44,603 bases of DNA, from NCBI GenBank assembly GCA_052034005.1, contig JBPOJB010000052.1:1-44603 (forward strand), read 5' to 3'. The DNA is from JAAYDI01 sp052034005. Its GTDB lineage: Bacteria; Planctomycetota; Planctomycetia; Pirellulales; Pirellulaceae. The notes beneath the pieces are model-generated. The model searched no databases, was not told where the DNA came from, and saw only the letters and a list, made by a program, of their open reading frames with translations. Position 1 is the first letter of the stretch. Each line of letters begins with the position of its first letter. The position numbers were made by a program, and so were the translations under genes. Below are positions 8,172 to 17,354 of the stretch, in pieces.

Positions 8172-9830
8172 ATGCCTCACAAAGGGAAAGCTGCACAGCT
8201 GAACCCTGAACACATGATTCAGGAAGTCCGGTCGAGCGTTCAGGCTCGCGATGCCGTCAAGGTCCGGCTCGTGCTGGACCACCTGGGGGCCGTCGACCGC
8301 TGCATCCAGCATCGGTTGGTCTACGAGCTGTTGCGGGCGGACGCCGAGTTCACGGTGCCGCAGTTGAACCGGCTGGTCACGCACTATCCGGAGGTCTGTC
8401 GGTCGCTGCCGGTGATTCGCGAGACACTGATCTCGCACCTGGTCGCCTACCCGGAGCTGGTCATGAAGAACCTGCGGGACCCGGCGATCTCGAACAAGCG
8501 CGTCTTCATTCAGATAGCGGGCGAGTTCAAGGTGGAGGAGGCGGTCGAGGCGCTCGTGGGCGTCCTGCGTGAAACGGACGATCGAGAGATCCTCAAGTCG
8601 GTGATCGAAGCGTTGGGAATCATCGGCGGGCCCGGCGTGCTCAACGTGTTGACGGAGTATCTCTATTCGTCCGACCGGGAGCTGACGATCGAATCCATTC
8701 GCGCCTTGCGCGAAGTGGGCACTCCGACCGCCATGACCTGGTTGGCTGAGCGGATGGGAACGGACCATGAACTGGACCTGCTGATCCTGGGCGTGTTTGC
8801 CGAGGTACAGGACGCCGTCTCGCTGGAGCATCTGAGCGGCGCGATGCGTTCGCGCCAGGTGAAGACGCGGGCGTTTGCCAAGGAGCAGCTGGCGCGGATC
8901 GGCGAGGCGGCGATGCCGGTGTTGCTGGCCAACCTGCGGGAGTCGGACCCCGATTTCCTGATCCACACGCTCAACGTGTTGGGCGAGATCGGCAGCCCCC
9001 ACGCGATCGGCCCGATCCGCCGCCTGCTCGCCGACGAACCGCCGGAAGCGAACGTCCGGTTCGCTGCCTACGAGGCGTTGGCCCAGTTCCCCATCTCCAA
9101 GGGCGCCTTCGCGCTGGCCGCCGGATTGACCGATCCGGAAGAGCATGTATGCATCGCCGCCGCGCGGGCGATTGACCGCAACCTGAACGACGTGCTGGTC
9201 ACCGGTGTGCGGAACCTGGTGAGCGCGGATAACGACGAGTCACGGCACATCGTCAAGGTCATTGTCAATGCCCAGGTGAAGTCGTTGTTCTTGAGCCTTA
9301 TCGACGGCGATTACTTCCGTCGCTTGGCGCTGGCCTACCTGCCGCACACCCACCAGGAGATCCGCGCCTATCACGTCGAGTTGCTCAGGACGCACGGCTA
9401 CGAGGAGCTGGCCGATTACGTGGCCAGCGGCGACGCGAGTCCTACGGACGCGTCCCGGCTCCGCATCTGTGCGGTCGACGACTCGCGCGTCGTGCTGAGC
9501 ATCTATCGGGCGACGCTGCACGAGTTGGGTTTCGAACCGGTGCTGTTCGAATTCCCGGCCAGCGCGCTGGAGTGGCTCCGGGAGGAGAAGCCGGCGGCCG
9601 TGCTCACCGACCTGAACATGCCCAAGATGTCCGGCCTGGAACTGGCCGGCAAGATCCGCGAGTTCTATTCGGCCGATGAGCTCCCGATTCTCCTGGTCAC
9701 GACGCAAAGCGACGCTCGGAGCGACGATGCGGTCCAACGCGCGGGGATCAACGAAGTGCTCGGCAAGCCCTTCACCGCCCAGACGCTGCAGGCCGCACTG
9801 GACCGGCACCTGGGCGTGCCCTGTGCCTGA
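8172..9830 (+). CDS. HEAT-repeat protein with C-terminal response-regulator receiver domain
   Basis: The product has 552 residues, starting at ATG 8172 with GGGAG 9 bases upstream. Residues about 15-420 are alpha-helical HEAT/PBS-lyase-type repeats, recognisable in VEEAVEALVGVLRETDD and in IGSPHAIGPIRRLLADE, which suggests a protein-interaction scaffold. Residues about 430-548 form a CheY-like receiver. They carry the acidic pair in AVDDSR, the phospho-acceptor D480 in LTDLNMPKMSG, the LLVTTQ segment with its Thr, and the Lys of LGKPF. No DNA-binding or enzymatic output domain follows, so phosphorylation probably changes the HEAT scaffold or its partner. No histidine kinase lies nearby. The phospho-signalling role is well supported; the partner is unknown. 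Confidence 0.9.
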   Translation: MPHKGKAAQLNPEHMIQEVRSSVQARDAVKVRLVLDHLGAVDRCIQHRLVYELLRADAEFTVPQLNRLVTHYPEVCRSLPVIRETLISHLVAYPELVMKNLRDPAISNKRVFIQIAGEFKVEEAVEALVGVLRETDDREILKSVIEALGIIGGPGVLNVLTEYLYSSDRELTIESIRALREVGTPTAMTWLAERMGTDHELDLLILGVFAEVQDAVSLEHLSGAMRSRQVKTRAFAKEQLARIGEAAMPVLLANLRESDPDFLIHTLNVLGEIGSPHAIGPIRRLLADEPPEANVRFAAYEALAQFPISKGAFALAAGLTDPEEHVCIAAARAIDRNLNDVLVTGVRNLVSADNDESRHIVKVIVNAQVKSLFLSLIDGDYFRRLALAYLPHTHQEIRAYHVELLRTHGYEELADYVASGDASPTDASRLRICAVDDSRVVLSIYRATLHELGFEPVLFEFPASALEWLREEKPAAVLTDLNMPKMSGLELAGKIREFYSADELPILLVTTQSDARSDDAVQRAGINEVLGKPFTAQTLQAALDRHLGVPCA

Positions 9831-9862
9831 TATCGTCCCGAACCTTCCGTTGGCCTGTGAAG

Positions 9863-12589
9863 CTATTTCTCCTCACGGTCAAGCTGCAGATTGTCCAGAT
9901 AGAACACCGTCTGGGCGTTCGCATTGCTGACGAAGCCGACCCAGGTCAAGTGCTGGAACGCGGGGCTGCCGCACGACAAGTCGTGGAACGTCCGCGGCGG
10001 TCGGCCGGGAATCGTCACGGTGAGCGTCCAGGTGCCGGCCGCGTCGCGGCCCAGGTTCGCGGTGACCTCGAAGTGCACGAACTTCCCGGCCGGGATCTCC
10101 ATCAGCGAACGGTTCGCGACCTGCAGTTTCCCCTGTTGGATCCACAGGCTCGGGCCCACGAGATACGCGGGGACGGACCAGTCCCGCCACTCGTGAAACA
10201 TGACGACACCCTCTTCCACACGCAGGTCAAACGCGCAGCGGGCCGTGCCGTCGCGGTAGTCCGGGCGATAGGCCAGGTGGGGATTGAACAGATGCTGCAG
10301 GCCGGGCGCATCCAGCACCCGCAGGCTCTGGCGGCCTGTGGCCGCGACGCTGTCGGTCACGGCGATCGCGTCGCCCCGCCGCTCGACGTTGACCTCGGCA
10401 TCTGCCGGGCCGGCCTCCAGCGGTGTGTCCTCGAAGCCGTCGTCGATCACCAACGGAGGTGGCGGCGGCGGCTCAGGCGCAAATTCAATGGGCGGGTACT
10501 CGAACGTCTTGGGCAGCGCTGTCCAAGCCCCATCGCCGTACAGGCCGGCCTTGGTGAAATCGAACGGCTTGAATCCCAGCTTCACGGCGGGTGACTCGGG
10601 CGCCAGGCGGAAGTCCAATCCCGCCGCGTCGACGAATTGCGGATCAGCGACGATGGAACCCTTGTCCAGGCCCCGCTCCTGCCGCTGGGCCAGCGTCTGG
10701 CCCTGGAACTCCACCGGCTGGCCGGCCGTGTTCCAATACACGTTGTTGCGCATCGTGACACGCTCGTCGTTGAGCGAACCGGCGGCCACCAACGGGCCGT
10801 CTTTCCAGATCACGATGTTGTTCTCGAAGATGAACGACACGTGGTCCTCCGGGCGTGAGCGCTGGATCTGGCCGTCCATGCTGAAGGCCAGGATGTTGTT
10901 GCGCACGATGTTCTCGCGACCGTAGTGCTGGTGGTAGGTGCCCGTCTTGACGTTGTAGACCAGGTTGTTTTCCAGCACGATATCCGAGCTGCCTTCGTCG
11001 TTGTACAGGCCCCAGCCGCCCCGACCGTATCGATCGTACGAGTACACGTCGTGCACGACGTTGTTGCTGACGGTGGTGCCGGGCGACCGTCCGAGCGTAT
11101 ACACGGCGCCCATGTCGCTCAGCACGCCCCAGCCCAGGTGATGTAGGTGGTTGAAGTCGATCGTGTTGTGGTTCGCCAGGCTTTCGCCATAACCCCACGT
11201 CCAGCCGACGGACACGCCCGTGTAGAAGAAGTCGGAGATGTCGTTGTGCGTCACCTGGTTGTAGCCGCTCTGGCCGATCCATACGCCGATCGCCCCCAGG
11301 AAGATGCGGGCGCCGGAATGAATGATATTGTTGTCTACGACGATGTGATGAGTCCGCTCGGCCTCCGCGGGCCGGATCGTCGTTTCTCCGATCCGCACAC
11401 CGCCTGCACCCAGGTCGTGCAGGTGGCTGTGCACCACCCGGCAATGCTGGCAACCGCGTCGGAACCAGATGCCATAGATGCCCACATGACCCACTTCACA
11501 GTCTTCGATCGACACATGCTGCGCACCGTCGGCCATGATGACGGCCGGCACCTTGGCGGCCGCCTGAGAGTCGGAATGCCCCTCCGCGGGCAGCAGGTAC
11601 TGGCCGTGCTGGAACGTGAGCCTCTGCAGCGTCAAGTGCTGGACGTACTGACCGGCGGCCGGATCGCCCGCGATCGTCACGAACTGGTCGAGCACCGGCG
11701 CGACGACCGTGGCTGTGGCCGGGTCCTCGCCCGGCAGCGGCCGATACAGCAGCGTGCCGTCGCGATCAAGATACCATTCGCCGGGCGCGTCAAGCGCCTC
11801 TGGAAAATTCTCGATGTGGTAGCGCTGATTGGGCGCCCACTGGTTGAACGCCCAAGGTGTCGAGCCGGTGAACGTGATCGTGGCGGTTTTCGCGTCCACG
11901 CTCGCGACGCGCAGGCGGCTGGCTTCCCAAGAGTGATAGACAATCACGTGGACGTCTCGGAGTTGCTCGGGCGCGAGGCCCTGCAAGGGCGCCAGGTCTT
12001 CAGGCCGCGCTTGGAACGCACGGTGACTCATGTCGATCAGCTGTCCGGTCGACGGGTCCGCGGCGTACTTGGTGCTCCGAGCCACATAGTAATAGAACTT
12101 GTTCGGTGACCGGGCGCGCGTAGCGCGGCGTCCGTTGACCCAGAGTTGTTCAAAGTACCACTGCCCAGCTGCGACCTCCGGCACCGTTGCGCGCCAGTTG
12201 CCGTCCGGCTGCCGTTGAAAGCCTGTGATCGCGCGTCCGCCGCAGAAGACGGGTCGCGCGCCCTCGGCGGCCGCATAGCGGATCGGGCACTCTCGCGTGC
12301 CACTGTCTGCGGGTGTGAACTCCACCGCCTGTGTGAGCGGATACGCGCCGTCGGCGATCAGCACGTCGAGCGGTTCGCGCAGCGGGCCGGCGGCCTTGAG
12401 TTTCCGGATCGCGTCGCGCGCGCCCGGCAGCGACGCCAGCGGTCCGTCCGTCCGGTCCGCATTGGGCCGTGCCAGTCGACCGCTCCACGTGTCATTCCCG
12501 TCGGGCGCGACGTAGATCGTCGCCGTCTGCGCCGGCGCACAGTACGCAAGCAACATGATCCCCGCTACCAGGATGCGGTACAGTGTCAT
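9863..12589 (-). CDS. Exported right-handed parallel beta-helix protein, possible glycoside hydrolase
   Basis: The product has about 908 residues. ATG at 12589 is chosen because AGGAG lies 8 bases upstream and it gives a signal peptide (MTLYRILVAGIMLLAY, cleavage near APAQT). The opening (IYVAPDGNDTWSG) with LASLPGARDAIRKLKAAG is typical of large secreted beta-helix proteins grouped with pectate lyases and some glycoside hydrolases. Residues about 280-570 show the repeating Asn-rich turns of a beta helix (LENNLVYNV, IVRNNILAF, VDNNIIHSG). The C-terminal 200 residues look like a concanavalin-like beta-sandwich after a proline-rich linker (PEPPPPPP). I infer extracellular polysaccharide degradation; the linkage cleaved cannot be read. 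Confidence 0.83.
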   Translation of the reverse strand: MTLYRILVAGIMLLAYCAPAQTATIYVAPDGNDTWSGRLARPNADRTDGPLASLPGARDAIRKLKAAGPLREPLDVLIADGAYPLTQAVEFTPADSGTRECPIRYAAAEGARPVFCGGRAITGFQRQPDGNWRATVPEVAAGQWYFEQLWVNGRRATRARSPNKFYYYVARSTKYAADPSTGQLIDMSHRAFQARPEDLAPLQGLAPEQLRDVHVIVYHSWEASRLRVASVDAKTATITFTGSTPWAFNQWAPNQRYHIENFPEALDAPGEWYLDRDGTLLYRPLPGEDPATATVVAPVLDQFVTIAGDPAAGQYVQHLTLQRLTFQHGQYLLPAEGHSDSQAAAKVPAVIMADGAQHVSIEDCEVGHVGIYGIWFRRGCQHCRVVHSHLHDLGAGGVRIGETTIRPAEAERTHHIVVDNNIIHSGARIFLGAIGVWIGQSGYNQVTHNDISDFFYTGVSVGWTWGYGESLANHNTIDFNHLHHLGWGVLSDMGAVYTLGRSPGTTVSNNVVHDVYSYDRYGRGGWGLYNDEGSSDIVLENNLVYNVKTGTYHQHYGRENIVRNNILAFSMDGQIQRSRPEDHVSFIFENNIVIWKDGPLVAAGSLNDERVTMRNNVYWNTAGQPVEFQGQTLAQRQERGLDKGSIVADPQFVDAAGLDFRLAPESPAVKLGFKPFDFTKAGLYGDGAWTALPKTFEYPPIEFAPEPPPPPPLVIDDGFEDTPLEAGPADAEVNVERRGDAIAVTDSVAATGRQSLRVLDAPGLQHLFNPHLAYRPDYRDGTARCAFDLRVEEGVVMFHEWRDWSVPAYLVGPSLWIQQGKLQVANRSLMEIPAGKFVHFEVTANLGRDAAGTWTLTVTIPGRPPRTFHDLSCGSPAFQHLTWVGFVSNANAQTVFYLDNLQLDREEK

Positions 12590-12690
12590 GAGTCTATCTC
12601 CTGTGTCGTCACACGCCATTCACTACGTATTCCCATTGTGCCGCGGCGCCCCTGCCGGCGAAACCGGGCATCGGTCCGCACGTTGATGAC

Positions 12691-12719
12691 TTGACATCAC
12701 CTTATGTGATGACGATCAT
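12691..12719 (+). promoter_or_regulatory. Promoter and operator of the decayed vapBC locus
   Basis: A perfect -35 TTGACA at 12691-12696 is followed after 17 bases by GATCAT at 12714-12719. Between them GACATCAC (12693-12700) and GTGATGAC (12706-12713) form an inverted repeat with one mismatch and a 5-base spacer. That is the expected form of a ribbon-helix-helix autorepressor operator. The predicted transcription start falls on or next to the ATG at 12726, which implies a leaderless message. Confidence 0.5.
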
Positions 12720-12725
12720 GCCAAC

Positions 12726-13089
12726 ATGAGAACGACCCTGCGTATCGATGACGATCTGCTGCGTCAATTGCGGGAACTGGCACACCGTGAGGATACCTCG
12801 CTGACGATGCTGGTCAATCGGGTGATTCGGCGCGGTTTGGAGGGGTCGCCGCTGCGCGAAAGCGCGGCGCCCCTACCGCGAACAGACGATCTCCATGGGT
12901 GTTCCTCGCGTGCCTCTGGACAAATCCCTGGCGCTGTCCTGGCCCGTTCTGTTGGGCTTCTTGCGGCTGGCGACGAACCCGCACCTGGCTGCGTTGGCCA
13001 TCGCCCACGGTGCGGTGCTTGTTTCGTGTAACACGGATTTCGCCCGCTTTCCGGGGCTCCGGTGGGAGCATCCGGCGAGCGCTACATGA
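12726..13089 (+). pseudogene. Degraded vapBC-type toxin-antitoxin locus
   Basis: The first 45 or so codons read as a ribbon-helix-helix antitoxin (MRTTLRIDDDLLRQLRELAH, then LTMLVNRVIRRGLEG). Near 12858-12873, possibly at the CCCC run at 12870-12873, the antitoxin continuation jumps to the next frame: PYREQTISMGVPRVPLDKSLAL, the expected C-terminal arm. That frame runs directly into PIN-toxin fragments, SWPVLLGFLRLATNP joined to HLAALAIAHGAVLVS and FARFPGLRWEHP. The toxin's N-terminal strand with its first acidic residue is missing, as is its central region. The result is a frameshift plus at least two internal deletions. An aberrant short antitoxin reading to 13031 could still be made; no active toxin can be. 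Confidence 0.75.
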
Positions 13090-13101
13090 AGGACCGGACG
13101 G

Positions 13102-14493
13102 ATGACGAATGACGCGTATCGAAGCCGGAGTGGGCCACGCTCGATCCGTGGCAGTCGTCGGTGGTTTCTGGGTTCGCTGGGTGGCGCTGCGGCGGTTGGC
13201 GCAGCTTCCGCGTGCCGCCGGCTGTGGGGTCAGGACGTGGCCCGATCTCCAGTGCGGGCCACCGACGGCGATGAGGCCGTGGAGCCCGATTGGGTCCAGC
13301 GCTTGACCATCACCGTCGGCCCGGACAAGGCGGATCTGGTCGGGCGGGACGACAAAGTGATTCAAGCGGCGGTCGACTATGTGGCGCGGCTCGGGGGCGG
13401 CACGGTCCAGCTGCTGCCCGGCACGTTCACGTTGCGCAACGCCGTGTTTCTGCCCTCCCGCCTGCGTTTGCGCGGCAGCGGCGCGGACACGATCATCACC
13501 AAGATCCGGTCCGAGACGGTGGCGCTGGCCGACGATTCGGACTGGTACGACCAGGAAATCACGCTCGCCGCGCCGGGCGATTTCCGCGTCGGGGACGGCG
13601 TCGTGCTGCGGGCGATCAATCCGCACCACAAGGGACCGACCGTGATCAAACGCACGCTGGTGGCCCGGTCCGGGAACCGCTTCAAGCTCGACGACGGCCT
13701 GCGCGAAAACCTCTGGGTGTCGGGCCAACCGACCTGCGCCTCACTGTTCCCGCTGTTGACGAGCGAGCGCACTTCGGACGTCGTGATCGAGGAACTGACG
13801 CTCGACGGGAATCGCGAACAGAACGAGAACCTCGACGGCAACTATGCCGGCTGCATCTTCCTGCAGGACTGCAATCGGTACACGATGCGCCGCGTCGAAG
13901 CGCGGAACTACAACGGGGACGGCATCAGCTTCCAGATCTGCCACGACGTCGTGATGGAGGAGTGTTACAGCCATGGCCATGCCGGGCTGGGGGTGCATCC
14001 CGGCTCCGGCTCGCAACGCCCGCGGTTGATCGGCAACCGTCTGGAACGCAACGAGATCGGGCTGTTCTGGTGCTGGGGCGTGAAGTTCGGCCTGGCTGAG
14101 CGGAACCGAATCGATGCCAATCGCAACTGCGGGATCTCGGTGGGCCACAACGACACGGACAATCTGATGGTGGACAACGACATCACCAACAGCGGCCAAG
14201 TGGGGGTCTTGTTCCGCGACGAGAGTGGGGGCAAGGACTTCTGGGGCCACCGCAACATTCTCGAGCGGAACCGCATCGTGAACTCGGGGGCGGAGGACGG
14301 TGTGGCGATCGACATTCAAGGCCGCACGCGGGACTTGCGGATCACGGGCAATGAGCTGCGCGAAACGCGCGGGCCGGCCAACCGCATCGGCGTGCGCATG
14401 GCGGCTGGCGTGGGCCAGGTCGAACTGACGGACAACCGGATCGAAGGTTTCGCCGTGCCGGTGCAGGACGGCAGGCAAGAAAGAAGTGAGTAA
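13102..14493 (+). CDS. Tat-exported parallel beta-helix protein
   Basis: The product has 463 residues and an N-terminal twin-arginine-like signal (SRRWFLGSLGGAAAVG, near residues 18-33). ATG at 13102 has AAGGA 8 bases upstream. From about residue 90 it reads as a pectate-lyase or NosD-like right-handed beta helix. AAVDYVARLGGGTVQLLPGTF is the N-cap, followed by many short turns rich in N-x-I (RNRIDANRNCGISVG, LERNRIVNSGAEDG). Secreted proteins of this class bind or cleave polysaccharides; no catalytic residues can be assigned. It is followed at once by another beta-helix gene with only one base between stop and the preferred start, so the two are probably translated together. Confidence 0.84.
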   Translation: MTNDAYRSRSGPRSIRGSRRWFLGSLGGAAAVGAASACRRLWGQDVARSPVRATDGDEAVEPDWVQRLTITVGPDKADLVGRDDKVIQAAVDYVARLGGGTVQLLPGTFTLRNAVFLPSRLRLRGSGADTIITKIRSETVALADDSDWYDQEITLAAPGDFRVGDGVVLRAINPHHKGPTVIKRTLVARSGNRFKLDDGLRENLWVSGQPTCASLFPLLTSERTSDVVIEELTLDGNREQNENLDGNYAGCIFLQDCNRYTMRRVEARNYNGDGISFQICHDVVMEECYSHGHAGLGVHPGSGSQRPRLIGNRLERNEIGLFWCWGVKFGLAERNRIDANRNCGISVGHNDTDNLMVDNDITNSGQVGVLFRDESGGKDFWGHRNILERNRIVNSGAEDGVAIDIQGRTRDLRITGNELRETRGPANRIGVRMAAGVGQVELTDNRIEGFAVPVQDGRQERSE

Positions 14494-14494
14494 C

Positions 14495-16276
14495 ATGCTG
14501 TTGAGACATCTCTGTGCGGCGTGCTGGATCACGCTGCTTTGTGTTCCGGTGACAGGACGAGGACTGGCGCAGACGCCCGGGCACTGGGACGTCATGGCGG
14601 CGGGCGCCGTGGCGGACGGCGAAACGGACTGCACGGCCGCCTTCCAGCAGACGCTCGACGCCGCGGGTGCGGCCCATGGCGGGATCGTCGACGTGCCTGC
14701 GGGCCGGTTCCGGATCGACGGCACGCTCGCCGTTCCCGCCGGCGTGACGCTCCAGGGCACCTACCGCGTGGCGCCGACAATCGGCAGCTCGACCGAACCG
14801 CCCACCGGCACCGTGCTGTTGGCGTTCGCCGGGCGCGGCAGCGTGGACGGGCCGCCGTTCATCCGGCTGGCCGGCAGGAATGCGGTGGTGGCCGGCCTGG
14901 CGGTAATCTATCCGGAGTGGAAGGCGGCGGATGTGCCGCCCATCCCCTATCCGCCCTGCATCGGCTCGGAGGACACGGAAAACGTCGGCGTTCTCGATTG
15001 CTGCCTGCTCAACCCATACGAAGGCATCCGGTTCGTGCGTGCGCACCGGCACCTGGTGCGCAACGTGACCGGCTACCCGAGCAAGCGCGGCATTTTCGTC
15101 GACGAGTGCTACGATATCGGGCACATCGAGAACATCCACTTCTGGCCGTTCGGCGTGGCGTACGAGCCGGAGGACCCGTACTGTAAATGGATCAACACGG
15201 AAGGCATCGCGTTTGAACTCGCGCGCACCGACTGGCACTATGTGTCCAACACGTTCTGCTTCGGCTACGGCGTGGGGTACAAGTTCTCCGAGTCCCCATC
15301 CGGCGCCACCAACGGCAATTTCTTGGGGCTGGGGGCCGACTCCTGCCGGCGCGCCGTGCTGGTCGAACAAGCCCAGCCGCCGGGGTTGTTGATCACCAAC
15401 GGCGAGTTCGTGGGGCGGTGGAGCAGCACCGACTCGGTGTGCGTCGAGATCGGCCCGAAGGTGGAAGGCAAGGTGAGCCTGACGAACTGCTCGTTCTGGG
15501 GTCCCATTGACCGGTGCGTCTGGATGCAGAGCCCGTTCGGGCAGTTCGCGGCCAACGCGTGCCACTTCGTCCACTGGGACAACCACGCCACCGGGGCGCC
15601 CGCGATCCAGCTGGATGCGGGGAAGGCGGTCGTGCAGGGCTGCACGTTCGCGCAGGAGGGTACGCACGTGCGTGCGGCCCGCGGTGTACGTTCCGCCATC
15701 CTGATCGGCAATCAGGCCGAATCGGGTTTCCAGGTCGATAACCAGGCTGGCAGCCGGACCCAGCTGGTCGCCAATGAAGAGGACCCGGTTGAAGCGACGC
15801 CGGCCGCCCGCGCGCATTACCGGATCCAAGTCGGCGCATTGGGCGACGGCCGTTTCCTGCAGCAGTGGACCGGGCGTGACCGGGGCGCGCTCGACGGCAA
15901 ACCGCACCCGATGCGCTGGTCGACAGCCCATTCGCTCCTGAAACTGCCGGTCGTCCGCGGCAAGCCCTACCGCATCACGGTGCTACTCAGTGTGCCGCCT
16001 CACGCCGAAGCACCCGACGCCGGGCTTTATGCCGGGGATCACTGCCTCGCCAGGCTGGACCGCCACACTTCCACCTTGACGGCTGAATTGCCCGCCTCCG
16101 ACAAGGACGAACTGATTCTCCAGCTGCGCTGCCGCGGCTGGGTCCCGCAGCAGCAGATGCCGGGCTCCAACGACAGTCGCACGCTCGGCGTGGCCGTCTA
16201 CTCGATCACCATGTGCGCGGCCGACGCCGAGGAGCGTGTGTTCGATGCGAATCTCGGCGACTGGATCGAGCCGTAG
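14495..16276 (+). CDS. Exported pectate-lyase superfamily (GH28-like) beta-helix protein
   Basis: The product has about 593 residues from ATG 14495; GTG at 14486, overlapping the previous gene's stop, is an alternative. A signal peptide (LRHLCAACWITLLCV, cleavage near LAQT) is followed by the sequence typical of Pectate_lyase_3 proteins: an early acidic ADGETDCTAAFQQTLDAAG segment, then GGIVDVPAGRFRIDGTL. Beta-helix coils extend to about residue 430. The last 150 residues look like a separate beta-sandwich. It is probably secreted and acts on plant or algal polysaccharide, paired with the Tat-exported beta-helix protein just upstream. The exact activity is unknown. Confidence 0.84.
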   Translation: MLLRHLCAACWITLLCVPVTGRGLAQTPGHWDVMAAGAVADGETDCTAAFQQTLDAAGAAHGGIVDVPAGRFRIDGTLAVPAGVTLQGTYRVAPTIGSSTEPPTGTVLLAFAGRGSVDGPPFIRLAGRNAVVAGLAVIYPEWKAADVPPIPYPPCIGSEDTENVGVLDCCLLNPYEGIRFVRAHRHLVRNVTGYPSKRGIFVDECYDIGHIENIHFWPFGVAYEPEDPYCKWINTEGIAFELARTDWHYVSNTFCFGYGVGYKFSESPSGATNGNFLGLGADSCRRAVLVEQAQPPGLLITNGEFVGRWSSTDSVCVEIGPKVEGKVSLTNCSFWGPIDRCVWMQSPFGQFAANACHFVHWDNHATGAPAIQLDAGKAVVQGCTFAQEGTHVRAARGVRSAILIGNQAESGFQVDNQAGSRTQLVANEEDPVEATPAARAHYRIQVGALGDGRFLQQWTGRDRGALDGKPHPMRWSTAHSLLKLPVVRGKPYRITVLLSVPPHAEAPDAGLYAGDHCLARLDRHTSTLTAELPASDKDELILQLRCRGWVPQQQMPGSNDSRTLGVAVYSITMCAADAEERVFDANLGDWIEP

Positions 16277-16282
16277 AGCAGT

Positions 16283-16297
16283 CGCGGGTGGCCCGCG
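16283..16297. terminator. Small GC hairpin between convergent genes
   Basis: CGCGGG at 16283-16288 pairs with CCCGCG at 16292-16297 around a TGG loop. It is located in the 34 bases between the converging beta-helix and aldose epimerase genes. No T tract follows on either strand, so termination is only suggested. Confidence 0.25.
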
Positions 16298-16310
16298 TGC
16301 CGTTGCGCGC

Positions 16311-17354
16311 TCAGAACCGATACACGCATCGTTCCCGGTAGGCCTCGCCGGGCCGCAAGATAATCGACGGAAACGCCGGCTGGTGGACGGAGTCGGGGAG
16401 ATAGCCGGTTTCCAGGCAGACACCCGCGTGCTGGCGATAGAGGACATTTCCTTTTCCGCGCAGGCGCCCGTCCAGGTAGTTGCCCGTGTAGAGCACGAGG
16501 GCGGGTGAGGTGGTGTCGACCGTCATGCGCCGGCCGGATGCGGGGTCCTCGAGCGTCGCGACGCGTCTGCCCGGCATGCCATTGTCACCATCGCAAAGGT
16601 AGCTCAGGTCATATCCGCCGGCGGCTTCGATGCGGGCGCCGATGGCCGTCTTCTGTCGGAAGTCGAACGGCGTGCCCTCGACCGGCGCTATCTCGCCGGT
16701 AGGGATCAGCGTGCTGTCGGTCGGCGTGTAGCGGCTGGCCGAGAGCTGCAGCAGGTGGTCCAAGATGTTGCCCGACGCCGCGCCCGCCAGGTTGAAGTAG
16801 CTGTGGTGCGTCAAGTTGACCGGCGTGGGCTGGTCCGTCGTGGCCGCGTAGTCGATGTGCAGCGCGTGTTCCCGGGCCCGCGTCCCGATCAACCGGTAGG
16901 TTACGTACAGATCGAGGTTGCCGGGGTAGCCTTGATCACCGTCCGGGCTGCGGTGGTGGAGGGTGACAGACGGCGGGTCTCCGCGCGCGATCTCCGCGAC
17001 CTGCCACACGACGTGGCTCAGAGAGCGCGTGCCGCCGTGCAAATGGTGCTGCCCGGCATTGCGCGTCAAGTGATAGGTATGCCCGTCGAGTGCGAACTCG
17101 GCGTTCGTCGTGCGGAACGCGACGCGGCCCACAATGCAGCCGAAATACGGACTCTCCGTCTCGTATTGGCGCAGGTTGTCGAAGCCGAGCACGACGTCGG
17201 CCAGCGCGCCATGCGCGTCGGGCACCGGCAGTTCGGTGAGCGTGGCGCCGTACGTGATGATCCGCGCCGTGGCCCCGGATGCCGTCCGCAGCGTATAGCG
17301 CTGGACGGGCTGGCCGCCCGCGGTCACGCCAAATGCGTCCGTGTCGATGCTCAT
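16311..17354 (-). CDS. galM: Aldose 1-epimerase (mutarotase)
   Basis: The product has 347 residues, the normal length for GalM, and interconverts alpha and beta anomers of aldoses. The recognisable catalytic features are the His of HHLHGG (H106), the His of LTHHSYFNL (H184) and the general base Glu in CLETGYLPDS (E315). The GRxxNR motif reads GRVAFR, with the usual Asn replaced by Phe, which may alter substrate choice. No signal peptide is present, so it acts in the cytoplasm. Its ATG overlaps the stop of the preceding gene by 4 bases, and it is the last gene of a seven-gene sugar operon that starts at 22561. Confidence 0.93.
   Translation of the reverse strand: MSIDTDAFGVTAGGQPVQRYTLRTASGATARIITYGATLTELPVPDAHGALADVVLGFDNLRQYETESPYFGCIVGRVAFRTTNAEFALDGHTYHLTRNAGQHHLHGGTRSLSHVVWQVAEIARGDPPSVTLHHRSPDGDQGYPGNLDLYVTYRLIGTRAREHALHIDYAATTDQPTPVNLTHHSYFNLAGAASGNILDHLLQLSASRYTPTDSTLIPTGEIAPVEGTPFDFRQKTAIGARIEAAGGYDLSYLCDGDNGMPGRRVATLEDPASGRRMTVDTTSPALVLYTGNYLDGRLRGKGNVLYRQHAGVCLETGYLPDSVHQPAFPSIILRPGEAYRERCVYRF

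Noticed and set aside
12895..13089. Independent short toxin gene starting at 12895
   Set aside because: Its first residues are the antitoxin's C-terminal arm and it lacks the first acidic strand and centre of a PIN domain, so it is part of the decayed locus.
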